From Puccinia triticina (lineage: Eukaryota > Basidiomycota > Pucciniomycetes > Pucciniales > Pucciniaceae), in contig NC_070570.1 in assembly GCF_026914185.1 (NCBI RefSeq), forward strand, positions 1,364,001-1,428,000: a DNA stretch of 64,000 nt, written 5' to 3'. Shown piece by piece: positions 45,170 through 54,310 of the stretch. Under the pieces are notes generated by a model, which worked only from the letters and a program-made list of their open reading frames with translations, made no database searches and was not told the origin of the DNA. Every line of letters begins with the position of its first letter. The stretch's first letter is position 1. Made by a program: the position numbers and the translations under genes.

Positions 45170-45631
45170 ACAACCTTCATTCCTGAGCACCTCCATTTTT
45201 TGATGAGTTGGCCCGGCCTTTTCCACCTTTATCTGCTGGTCCGCCGCCATCCTGTCCACTAGTTGGCGGATCTGATCCTCCATCACTGCAATCCTGTTGT
45301 TTCCGCAGCCTTTGCCCTTCTTGGTCAGGCAGTTGCAAGAGATATGGACCTGTACTCCGCATCATAAACAGAGGCCTTCCCGCATCATCCGGGTCTTCTC
45401 TGAGTTGGAGAGTCGGCTGTTTAACGCTGATAGGTCCATGGCGCTGGGGTCAATCTTCTGTTTGGTCAGCGCTGTTCTGGTCTCCGCTCTGCTCATTGCT
45501 GTGTCAATCTCTAGTGCTAGGCTAGCAACCTTGTTAATAGTTTCAAATGTGGTGCAGGAAACAATGAGCGCCATCTGGATGTTCCGCTTCAGGCCCTGGC
45601 GGTACTGGCTGATCAGGGTGGGGATTTCCCA
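45170..45631 (-). pseudogene. Element K gag, C-terminal part with zinc knuckle
   Basis: Continues the gag after J: ISQYRQGLKRNIQMALIV, then a helical stretch and CL-stop-CGVQVHISCNC. The internal stop TGA sits where CGA (Arg) would complete a CLRCGxxGHxxxxC knuckle, consistent with CpG deamination. A Lys-rich tail follows. Confidence 0.75.
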
Positions 45632-45989
45632 TAGAGATAGTCATTTGGGACCCGGGTACCGCACCGCTTTTTGGCCAATTTCAGGTACCTAGTACCGCAC
45701 CCGGCACCGCCTGGGAGGTACCACGGGTACCGCTGGTACCACACCAGGAAAAAATTCATGTCAACTGGGGGCAGGTGACATGAAGGAACACAGGCTGAGA
45801 CTCTGCCGCAATTTCAGCATGACTCTGTGCAACATTTTGTTATAATCGTTTGCACACCAGTGAGTAAGATTGAGTCAGATCATCCACCAACATTGCTGAA
45901 CTCCTGAGCTCAAAAGTTGGAGTTCAGACTTTTGTTCAGCTTCAGTTGCAAGGATATGCATTTACACCTTGAGAAGGATCTCTCTTGAC

Positions 45990-47430
45990 TATGGCCATTG
46001 TGTGGCTGGCCATTGCCATTGACACCACTCGATGGCCTGTACATACTGGCCATCCAGCGGGGCTTTGCTTGATGACCGGTACACATGTCCACCATCGAGT
46101 GATCCAGGGAGGCTTGCCTCTGCTCAATGGCCCATACACACCGGCCATTGAGCAGGGGCTTCCCTCTGCTCAATGGCCCATACACACCGGCCATCAAGCA
46201 GGGGCTTCGCTCTGCTCGATGGCCCATACACACCGGCCATCAAGCAGGGGCTTCCCTCTGCTCAATGGCCCATACACACCGGCCATCAAGCAGGGGCTTT
46301 GCTCTGCTCAATGGCCCATACACAGCGGCCATCAAGCAGGGGCTTCCCTCTGCTTGATGGCCCATAATACATACTGACCATCGAGCAGGGGCTTGCCTCT
46401 GCTCAATGGCCCATACATACCGGCCATCAAGCAGGGGCTTGCCTCTGCTCGATGGCCCATACACACCGGCCATCAAGCAGGGGCTTCGCTATGCTTGATG
46501 GCCCATACATACCGGCCATCAAGCAGGGGCTTGCCTCTGCTCAATGGTCTATACACACCGGCCATCGAGCAGGGGCTTCGCTCTGCTCGATGGCCCATAC
46601 ATACCGGCCATCAAGCAGGGGCTTGCCTCTGCTCAATGGCCCATACATACCGGCCATTGAGAAGGGGCTTGCCTCTGCTTGATGGCCCATACACACCGGC
46701 CATTGAGCAGGGGCTTCCCTCTGCTCGATGGCCCATAATACATACTGACCATCGAGCAGGGGCTTGCCTCTGCTCAATGGCCCATACATACTGGCCATCA
46801 AGCAGGCTGCTCAATGGCCCATACACACTGGCCATCAAGCAGGGGCTTTGCTCTGCTTGATGGCCCATACACACCTCAATGGCCCATACACACCGGCCAT
46901 TGAGCAGGGGCTTCCCTCTGCTCAATGGCCCATACACACCGGCCATCAAGCAGGGGCTTTGCTCTGCTCGATGGCCCATACACACCGGCCATCAAGCAGG
47001 GGCTTGCCTCTGCTCGATGGCCCATATTGAGCAGGGGCTTCCCTCTGGTCAATGGCCCATATCAAGCAGGGGCTTCCCTCTGCTCGATGGCCCATATCAA
47101 GCAGGGGCTTCCCTCTGCTTGATGGCCCATATCAAGCAGGGGCTTCCCTCTGCTTGATGGCCCATATTGAGCAGGGGCTTCCCTCTGCTTGATGGCCCAT
47201 ATTGAGCAGGGGCTTCCCTCTGCTCAATGGCCCATATCGAGCAGGGCCTTTCCTCTGCCCAATGGCCCATATCAAGCAGGGGCTTCCCTCTGCTTGATGG
47301 CCCATATCAAGCCGGGGCTTCCCTCTGCTCAATGGCCCATATCAAGCAGGGGCTTCCCTCTGCTCAATGGCCCATACACACTGGCCGTCGAGCAGGGGCT
47401 TGCCTCTGCTCAATGGCCCATACACACCGG
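45990..47430. repeat. 46-bp tandem repeat array turning into a 35-bp array
   Basis: The unit holds GGCCATCAAGCA and TGCTTGATGGCC arms around GGGGCTTCGCTC-like loops, joined by CATACACACC. From about 47025 the unit shortens to 35 bp by loss of the ACACCGGCC-side linker. Arms vary between copies (CAAG/CTTG, CGAG/CTCG, TTGAG/CTCAA). Six-frame openness is an artefact of the repeat. Confidence 0.9.
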
Positions 47431-47576
47431 CCCTGTGTTGTCCTCCTTGATGCAAGGGCTTGGCCAAGTCCACCCCAAGGCCCCTGTATCATTGCAAGCA
47501 CGAGCTGTGCCATTGAGTGAAGGGAAGCCCTAGCTGGATGACCAGAGAAGGGGAAAGCCCAGCTCATTTCTATATA

Positions 47577-47670
47577 TGTATGTACATACATACATAAATA
47601 CATACATACATACATACATACATACATACATACATACATACATACATACATACATCCATACATACATGTA
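47577..47670. repeat. TACA microsatellite
   Basis: About 90 bp of nearly pure CATA repeats inside element J. Confidence 0.95.
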
Positions 47671-47989
47671 TGTACATGTTCTGAGCATAATATGGTCTGA
47701 TGTGTTGATGAGCTATGCTAACCAAGTACATACATGGAGGTGAGCAGACTAGCTGAACATAAAATGAGCTCATTGCATGAGCAGTACAAGTGGTGGGCCG
47801 AGTGGAGTTGGAATGGAGACTGAACTGGAGATGCCTTCACGTCACCTGCCCCCATTTGACCTGAAATTTTTCCTGGTGCCACCTGTGATATTTTTTGGTG
47901 TGGCAGCGTCCTGCTGTCCTGCTTGCTCCATCCAGTTTGTTGCCGTCCTTTGCGACAAGCTGGAGGGCAAACAGGCCACTGTTTGCCGG

Positions 47990-48530
47990 GAGGGACTCTC
48001 CCGGCAAGCACTGGCTCTCCTCTTTGACCGGAGGAATCCCTCCGGTTGAGGAGGAATACACACCTCTGACTGGAGGAATTGATCCATCTGATTGGAGGCA
48101 TGTACACCTCTTTGACCGGAGGAATGGCTCCGGTCAAAGAGGCAAGTCCACCCAGCGAGCTGGATATGCGTCCAGCTCACCCGGTGGACATCCCTCGCCA
48201 AGCTGGATACATAATATGTATCCAGCTTGCCAAGATGGCTCATCCCTCACCGAGATGGATACACAATATCCAGCTCGGCTAGGGAGGTCTCACGGCGAGC
48301 TGGACACATCCAGCTCCCTTGGAAGATTCCTCTCGGCAAGCTGGATACATGTGTATCCCGCTTGGCGAGGGGACTCCTCTCCAGCTCATCAAGAGCTTCT
48401 TCGGCGTCCGCGAGCTGGATACAATATATGTATCCAGCTTTGCGGGTGGATTCCCCTTGGCGAGCTGGATACGCCGAGAGGAATCCTCCCAGCTTGCTGG
48501 GAGGCCTTCGCCGAGCTGGATCTACCAAGT
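47990..48530. repeat. Field of diverse inverted repeats in element J
   Basis: Successive hairpins with different arms: GACCGGAGG/CCTCCGGT, GAGCTGGATACA/TGTATCCAGCT, GCGAGCTGG/CCAGCTCG and others, each around a GGATTCC- or GGACTCC-like loop. No coding signal. Confidence 0.7.
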
Positions 48531-48712
48531 CCAGGCTCTCAATCCCCCGGGGGGTGGGAGGTACTTGTAGGCGGTACCCGGGTACTGCACCGCCCGGTAC
48601 CTAGTACCGCACCCGGCACCGCTGCGCGGGTGCGAGGCAGGTGCAAGGGGGTACCCGCCAAGCGGTACTAGGTACCCGCCGCGGGTACCGAATGACTGTC
48701 TCTAATTTCCCA

Positions 48713-49110
48713 TCCTGCAGCAGAGGTGTGCTTTACAAAGGAGTGGGTGTAGTCCGCCACGGATCCGGTCTGCTTCAGCACTCAAAGGGCTTATTCCACC
48801 TTCGCCTTCTTTTCCAGGTCAAAATACATGCCCCGGAAGGCCGCCGTGAATTCCGCATACGTCAGGGTGGGTGGGTCCACTGCTGCCTGGTCAAGGAATG
48901 GGGCGGCCCATATGCCTGCCGGTCTGGTCATGTAGGAGGACACAAAAAGTATTTGTGTTGTGTCGGTGGGCCCAGGAACAGAGCCTTGTTCAAGGTCATA
49001 TAGGTGCCGACCTGGCAGGAAAACTTCTCCGCCACCACTCCGCGTTTGCCATTAAAATTGTCCGGTGTGGTGGCCAATACGGTGGTCAAGCTCAGTTCTC
49101 AGTTTCCGCT
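48713..49110 (-). pseudogene. Element K gag, capsid part
   Basis: Reads RGVVAEKFSCQVGTYM, NKALFLGP, then WAAPFLDQAAVDPPTLTYAE and FTAAFRGMYFD: a retrotransposon-gag capsid pattern. Frameshifts occur. It joins the part at 45170-45631 across element J. Confidence 0.75.
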
Positions 49111-49199
49111 CTCACTGGGGTGGTGTGCCAAATCTGTTTCAAGTATCAAATTACATAAAGTGATGGTTGAATACATGAGAAGGATGATGAGATGAACAG

Positions 49200-49400
49200 G
49201 GGCCTGAGGACAGCGTGCACGAGATGAGGCGAGTGTGTATGGTGTGGAAGGATGTGAATTTCATCAGTGAAAAGAAAGAAGAAGAAAAGACAAAAGGAAA
49301 GAAAGAAAAAGAGAGAAGAAAGAGAGAAAAGAACAAGAAACTCTACCTGAGGACAGCGTGCACGAGATGAGGCAAGTGTGTATGGTGTGGAAGGATGAGG
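49200..49400. repeat. Direct repeat of about 50 bp
   Basis: CCTGAGGACAGCGTGCACGA and the following GTGTGTATGGTGTGGAAGGA occur at 49203-49253 and 49350-49400, separated by an A/G-rich stretch. The rest of 49136-49942 shows no gene. Confidence 0.8.
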
Positions 49401-49942
49401 AAAGGTTCCTTCCACACCCGCTGCCTCAAGTAGTCTACAAGGTGTGTGACATGAGAGGGAAACACAGGTGACATGGAGAAAGCATAGAGGAAAGATGACA
49501 AAGAAAGAGAAAGAGAAAGAAAAACACAGATTTTCTGGCTCAACAAAGGAGATATATTCTTAGATTTATTATTGCATAATTAGATTCTGAAGGTCATTTA
49601 ACCCCTAGTCACTCACTTGAACCACTAGGATAGCTCCACTCAGTCAAAAGTTATTTTGGTTAAATGGTTTGTGACAGAACATAATCAAATACTATAGAAT
49701 TATATTTGGTAGTACATAGTATAGAATCAGGTACAAATACATAGTTAGGGTGTATTTTCTACAGGTGCACACACGTACCCCTGTATGGTTGCATGACATC
49801 ATCAGTCACATGTTGGATCACACGTTTATCAGAAGGCTCACTAGCTAAAATCCCTCAACGGAAGCTTCCATGCATCAAAAATCCCTCACAGGAGAAGTCA
49901 AACCAGCATAAATCCCTCAACTGACTTCCCCACCAGCAAAAA

Positions 49943-50239
49943 TGTGAAGCCCCCTTCGAGAGCTCACAAGCGGAGATTACATAAGCCACCCAACAGTCTC
50001 TTAAGCTTGGTTCCCCCGCGCCCTCCTAGCTCAGCAGAGAGAAACTGATACATCTCTCCTGGGCTAGGTGAGCATATTCCTTTCATCATTTCATTATCCT
50101 AGTTGTATGTACAGAGAGAAACTGATACATCTCTCCTGGGCTAGTTCTATCTGCAATACAAGAGTGGTTCATAGAAACCTTTTAGGCCTCGTGCCTCGTG
50201 CCAGCCCAGTTAGTGAAGAGTCCCTTGAGGACTCTTACA
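49943..50239 (+). repeat. Element E 5' LTR
   Basis: 297 bp, TGTGAAGCCC to GACTCTTACA. It differs from 53696-53992 at two sites (AAGCTTGG/AAGCTCGG and GTGCCTCG/GTGCCTTG). It ends in the inverted pair GAGTCC/GGACTC. Confidence 0.96.
50026..50144 (+). promoter_or_regulatory. Duplicated LTR hairpin module (element E)
   Basis: Hairpin 1 (50026-50067) has arms CTAGCTCAG/CTGGGCTAG with inner GAGAGA/TCTCTC. A 47-nt spacer (50068-50114) starts GTGAGC and ends TACAG. Then comes a second copy of the hairpin without its opening arm (50115-50144). The spacer borders look like a 5' and a 3' splice site. The same module is in the 3' LTR at about 53779-53897. Confidence 0.7.
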
Positions 50240-50256
50240 CTTTTTTTTTCTCGAAT
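50240..50256 (+). promoter_or_regulatory. Candidate primer binding site, oligo(T) type
   Basis: The position where an LTR element carries its primer binding site reads C, nine T, C, TCGAA rather than the usual TGG start complementary to a tRNA CCA end. Elements B, C and D have the same kind of stretch. Confidence 0.5.
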
Positions 50257-50281
50257 ACCACTCCTGGAGGTCCCTTTCGCG

Positions 50282-53200
50282 ATGGGTTCCTCAATCATTT
50301 CATCTTTGTCGAGCATTTCGGCTCGTTTTCCGTCTTCGCCTTCGTCTTCGCCCTCGGCCTCGCTTCCCCCCCCTCTTCCCGAACCATCCACCAGCGACCC
50401 TTCTCTGAATCCCATTAAACCAGCGCGGGTTATTCTCGAGCTCCAATTAGCAGGACGTTGCTTCAGGGCCCTTGTCGACACGGGTTCCGAGATCGACCTT
50501 ATCTCAGATAGTGCCGCGGACGAATCCTTCTTAGCTCGTCGGCCATTGGGACAACCGAGCTCAATCAGACTGGCGCTTGGAGATGGCTCAGCAACACCCC
50601 TCACCATTCGACATTACGTGACGACTACGTTGCGCATCGCTTGTCCATCCTTCATTTTTGAAGACGTACCGCTACGCGTTGGACCTGTCCTAGGAGATTT
50701 CGACATTATCCTCGGAACTCCGTTCCTACATCGACATGGACTTTTGGTGTCCGTAGAACTGCAGGCAGTAGAGTGCTCTCGCTCAAATACCCTGATTTAC
50801 GACTACCGAGTGGACCCCGAGACGCCTCAGTCAGCAGCCGCGGTGTCCACCTCATCTTCTGAGTACCCCTGCGCAGATTCGGAGCGGTTAATCTTGAAGG
50901 AATTCGCGGACCTTTTCCCTGACGACATCCCAGCGGTTAGCAGTGAGATTGACGAGGATGTTCGGGCGTTGGACGACTTTTTTCCGAGAAAACTCCAAGA
51001 CGCGGCGTCCCGCACTCGACATAAAATTGTTCTGACAGATCCCAACGCCGTCATCAATGAGCGTCAATTCCCCTATCCACCCAAACATCTCGCGGCGTGG
51101 AGGACTCTCCTGGATCAACACATTAAGGCGGGTCGTATCCGTCGTTCGACTAGCCAATATGCGTCCCCAAGCCTCATCATTCCAAAGAAAGATCCGACGG
51201 CTCTTCCCCGTTGGGTTTGTGATTATCGTAAGCTCAATAGTCTTACTGTTCGCGACCGCTCTCCACTCCCCAATGTCGACGAACTTGTCCGTTTAGTCGC
51301 TTCCGGCAAGGTGTTCTCGATCTTGGATCAAACGAATGCGTTTTTTCAGACCAGAATGAGAGAAGAAGACATTCCGCTGACAGCGGTCAAGACGCCATGG
51401 GGACTTATGGAATGGGTGGTAATGCTGATGGGACTGACGAATGCGCCAGCTACTCACCAGGCTAGGCTTGAGGAAGCGTTAGGCGATCTCGTCAACGACA
51501 TCTGCGTGGTGTACCTTGACGACATTGTCATCTTTTCGAACTCGTTTGAAGAACACGAAACACACGTGCGCGCGGTCCTCCGTAAACTTTGTCAAGCCAA
51601 CCTCTACTGCAGCCCGAAGAAGACGAAGCTTTTCCGGGGTTGTGTGAAGTTTTTGGGCCATTGGATCTCAGCCAATGGAATCGAAGCTGATGACGACAAA
51701 ATAGCTGATATCCAATCCTGGCCGTCGCCGCAGTCAGCCAAGGGGGTAAAACGGTTTCTTGGTACTGTGCAATGGATGAAGAAATTTATCTGGGGCCTGC
51801 AACGCTATGTCGGCACGCTCACACCTTTGACAAGTTCAAAACTTGACAATAAAGCTTTTAAATGGGGCCCTAGAGAAGAGAAGGCTTTCCAGAATATCAA
51901 GCGCATCATGACGACACTCCCTTGTTTAAAGAATGTCGATTACGAATCCGACGACCCGCTCTGGCTTTTCACGGACGCGAGCGGTTCGGGACTCGGAGCG
52001 GCTTTGTTTCAAGGCAAAGACTGGAAGATCGCTTCCCCGATTGCTTACGAGTCGCACCAGATGACACCGGCGGAGCGCAATTATCCAGTCCATGAGCAAG
52101 AATTTTTAGCTGTCGTACATGCACTCCAAAAGTGGCGAATGCTACTTCTTGGAATGAAGATCAACGTGATGTCAGATCATCATTCTCTAGTTCACCTTCC
52201 CCGACAACGCACGCTGAGTAAGAGACAAGCGCGCTGGTCTGAACTCTTGGCGGACTTCGACCTCAATTTTAACTACATTCGGGGCGAAGACAACTCTGTT
52301 GCCGACGCCCTCTCCAGGAAGGATCTTCCCGACGACGAACCTTCCACAGAGGAAGTGACTTGGGTGGCGGCATTAACGGAGCTTGGTTTGTCAATTGCAC
52401 CTTCCCTCAGAGAGGCCATTCTGACCGGTTACGCACATGACCAATTTTGCATCGCCTTACGTGATGCTCTTCCTCTCCGGACAGATTGCGTGGAAGAGAA
52501 TGGTCTCCTTTTCATCGATGGACGACTGGTCATCCCAGCAAACTTCAAATTACGCCGATCACTCATTGATGAAGCGCACCTGCGCCTTGGCCACCTCAGA
52601 TTTCTCAAAACGACCGCCGAACTCCGGCGGGATTTTTTCTGGCCACGGATGTCCACCGACATACGACAAATTCTCAAGCGCTGTGATACTTGTCAACGCA
52701 CCAAGGCTCCCACTACAGCACCGGCGGGAAAAATGCTCACTCCCTCTTTCCCTTGTCAACCGCTGACAGACATTGCGATTGATTTCGTGGGACCGTTGCG
52801 CAAGGCGTCCCACTATGATATGCTTCTCACGTGTACTTGCCGATTGTCCGGATTCATTCAAATTATTCCGGTTCTCCAAACAGACACGACTGAAAAGACA
52901 GCGAGCCGATTCTTCAATGGGTGGATCGCCCGATTTGGCCCACCTGCCTCCATCATCAGTGACCGTGATAAGACCTGGACATCACGGTTCTGGAAGTCTC
53001 TTATGTCCCGGTTGAACATTAAATTTCATATGTCGACATCCTTCCACCCGCAAGCTGACGGCCGTAGCGAGCGTTCCAACAAGACAGTAGGTCAGATCCT
53101 GCGGTCTTTCACCTCCAAACGCCAGACGAAATGGCTAGAAGCCTTACCTGCTGTAGAATACGCCATCAATTTGGCAATGAACGTCGCTACGGGGATCAGC

Positions 53201-53662
53201 CCCTTTGAGCTTCTCTACGGACGTAAGCCCTCGCTTTTTCCCTCCCGACCCCAACCTCTGAGCGACACACCTCCGGACCTCCCGGCCCTCGATAAATGGA
53301 TTAAAATTCGTGAAGGTGCTTGGGCCGAGGCCCGTGATGTGCTCTGTGCCAGCCGGGTCCGACAGGCCATTCAGCACAACAAGAAACACACAAATCCTCC
53401 TCCTTTGACAATTGGTACACCGGTACTACTGAATTCGGCCGACTGGCGCGGTAAACATCAAACTGGCGTCAACAAACTGAAAGATCGATTTGAGGGCCCA
53501 TACACGGTCACCAAAGTTTCAAACTACGGCCAAACTGTGACACTAGCTCTACCTGCTGGAGACAAACGCCATCCGACATTCCACATTTCAAAAATCAAAC
53601 CCCTCCGTGGCGAATCGGATACCACTTCGGACGCTGTCTCGACGCTCTCTGATCACTCTTGA
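50282..53662 (+). CDS. Element E Pol polyprotein (PR-RT-RH-IN), 1126 aa, no Gag
   Basis: ATG at 50282. A Ser/Pro-rich leader of about 45 residues is followed by the protease (ALVDTGSEIDLIS, DIILGTPFLH). RT comes next with LPRWVCDYRKLNSLT, ILDQTNAFFQTRM and the active site VVYLDDIVIFS. RNase H has LFTDASGSGLGAAL, VHEQEFLAVVHAL and MSDHHSL. The integrase zinc finger is HLRLGHL...CDTCQRTKAP, with catalytic D, D and E in IAIDFVGPL, IISDRDKTW and DGRSERSNKT. The end is GPYTVTKV and HPTFHISKIKP without a chromodomain. Every catalytic residue is present and there are no stops. About 1126 aa is normal for pol alone; a gag is expected upstream and is absent. Confidence 0.95.
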   Translation: MGSSIISSLSSISARFPSSPSSSPSASLPPPLPEPSTSDPSLNPIKPARVILELQLAGRCFRALVDTGSEIDLISDSAADESFLARRPLGQPSSIRLALGDGSATPLTIRHYVTTTLRIACPSFIFEDVPLRVGPVLGDFDIILGTPFLHRHGLLVSVELQAVECSRSNTLIYDYRVDPETPQSAAAVSTSSSEYPCADSERLILKEFADLFPDDIPAVSSEIDEDVRALDDFFPRKLQDAASRTRHKIVLTDPNAVINERQFPYPPKHLAAWRTLLDQHIKAGRIRRSTSQYASPSLIIPKKDPTALPRWVCDYRKLNSLTVRDRSPLPNVDELVRLVASGKVFSILDQTNAFFQTRMREEDIPLTAVKTPWGLMEWVVMLMGLTNAPATHQARLEEALGDLVNDICVVYLDDIVIFSNSFEEHETHVRAVLRKLCQANLYCSPKKTKLFRGCVKFLGHWISANGIEADDDKIADIQSWPSPQSAKGVKRFLGTVQWMKKFIWGLQRYVGTLTPLTSSKLDNKAFKWGPREEKAFQNIKRIMTTLPCLKNVDYESDDPLWLFTDASGSGLGAALFQGKDWKIASPIAYESHQMTPAERNYPVHEQEFLAVVHALQKWRMLLLGMKINVMSDHHSLVHLPRQRTLSKRQARWSELLADFDLNFNYIRGEDNSVADALSRKDLPDDEPSTEEVTWVAALTELGLSIAPSLREAILTGYAHDQFCIALRDALPLRTDCVEENGLLFIDGRLVIPANFKLRRSLIDEAHLRLGHLRFLKTTAELRRDFFWPRMSTDIRQILKRCDTCQRTKAPTTAPAGKMLTPSFPCQPLTDIAIDFVGPLRKASHYDMLLTCTCRLSGFIQIIPVLQTDTTEKTASRFFNGWIARFGPPASIISDRDKTWTSRFWKSLMSRLNIKFHMSTSFHPQADGRSERSNKTVGQILRSFTSKRQTKWLEALPAVEYAINLAMNVATGISPFELLYGRKPSLFPSRPQPLSDTPPDLPALDKWIKIREGAWAEARDVLCASRVRQAIQHNKKHTNPPPLTIGTPVLLNSADWRGKHQTGVNKLKDRFEGPYTVTKVSNYGQTVTLALPAGDKRHPTFHISKIKPLRGESDTTSDAVSTLSDHS

Positions 53663-53695
53663 CATTCATCCTCAAGGTCTTATAGGGGGGGAGAC

Positions 53696-53992
53696 TGTGA
53701 AGCCCCCTTCGAGAGCTCACAAGCGGAGATTACATAAGCCACCCAACAGTCTCTTAAGCTCGGTTCCCCCGCGCCCTCCTAGCTCAGCAGAGAGAAACTG
53801 ATACATCTCTCCTGGGCTAGGTGAGCATATTCCTTTCATCATTTCATTATCCTAGTTGTATGTACAGAGAGAAACTGATACATCTCTCCTGGGCTAGTTC
53901 TATCTGCAATACAAGAGTGGTTCATAGAAACCTTTTAGGCCTCGTGCCTTGTGCCAGCCCAGTTAGTGAAGAGTCCCTTGAGGACTCTTACA
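53696..53992 (+). repeat. Element E 3' LTR
   Basis: 297 bp; preceded by the purine-rich tract at 53681-53695 and followed by the AAAAA target duplication. Confidence 0.96.
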
Positions 53993-53997
53993 AAAAA

Positions 53998-54310
53998 TCC
54001 CTCACATTTTACTATATAAGGAGCCCTTCCTCCCCCCTCATTTGAATTCAGCATGTGAATAGCAGCTACCAACCAACCAGTCACTCATTCATTTAACAGT
54101 GTGATCTCAAACATCCACTCACCCAACACCTGTGATCATAATCAGGTTCTTAAATAGCTTGTGTCATTGCACATCATCTGCATTGTTTGATCTAAGTCTG
54201 ATAGAGACTACTACACATAGTGATCTCTATCAAGGTTTTGCCACAACAATAAATAAATTTTGTTGTCAGAATCCTTGTGTAGTACAATAGAGGGGCAGGT
54301 CCTTCAAACC
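53998..54310 (+). promoter_or_regulatory. Promoter-like or LTR-like sequence next to element E
   Basis: TATA-like ACTATATAAGG at about 54011 and AATAAATAAA at about 54248. Together with 49671-49942, which it continues once E is removed, it could be an older LTR. No TSD was found, so this is a weak call. Beyond it, 54311-55090 is pyrimidine-rich with no convincing gene. Confidence 0.3.

Larger units (their letters stand above)
45632..48704. mobile_element. Element J: hAT-like non-autonomous element packed with satellites
   Basis: Ends TAGAGATAGTCATTTGG and CCGAATGACTGTCTCTA, with an 8-bp target duplication ATTTCCCA (45624-45631, 48705-48712). Subterminal GGTACCGCACC and ACCTAGTACCGCACCCGG motifs occur at both ends. 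TIR, 8-bp TSD and subterminal repeats fit the hAT superfamily. There is no transposase; the interior is a 46/35-bp array, a TACA microsatellite and a field of hairpins. It interrupts element K gag. Confidence 0.85.
42245..49135 (-). mobile_element. Element K: decayed Ty3/gypsy element, interrupted by J and a 215-bp element
   Basis: On the minus strand: capsid (48713-49110), interrupted by element J, then the rest of gag with a zinc knuckle (45170-45631), protease (43158-44215) and the start of RT (42246-42605). The rest of pol is missing beyond element I. No LTRs were identified. Pieces are joined here by matching protein motifs across the insertions; the J insertion is proven by its TSD. Confidence 0.75.
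49943..53992 (+). mobile_element. Element E: intact gag-less Ty3/gypsy retrotransposon
   Basis: 4050 bp; TSD AAAAA (49938-49942, 53993-53997); two 297-bp LTRs with only two differences. One uninterrupted pol frame (50282-53662). After the 5' LTR comes C, nine T, CTCGAA; before the 3' LTR is TATAGGGGGGGAGAC. It lacks any capsid or zinc-knuckle coding region. It was inserted into a repeat-like ATCCCTCAC-rich segment whose sequence is continuous across the site. Confidence 0.95.

Noticed and set aside
46127..47430. CRISPR-like array
   Set aside because: The units are contiguous tandem copies of 46 or 35 bp with no unique spacers, inside a TIR element of a eukaryotic genome.
45985..47520. Many overlapping repetitive protein frames (HRPSSRG, GPYTPAI and similar)
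   Set aside because: Open frames in several registers and both strands arise from the 46-bp repeat; no coding evidence.
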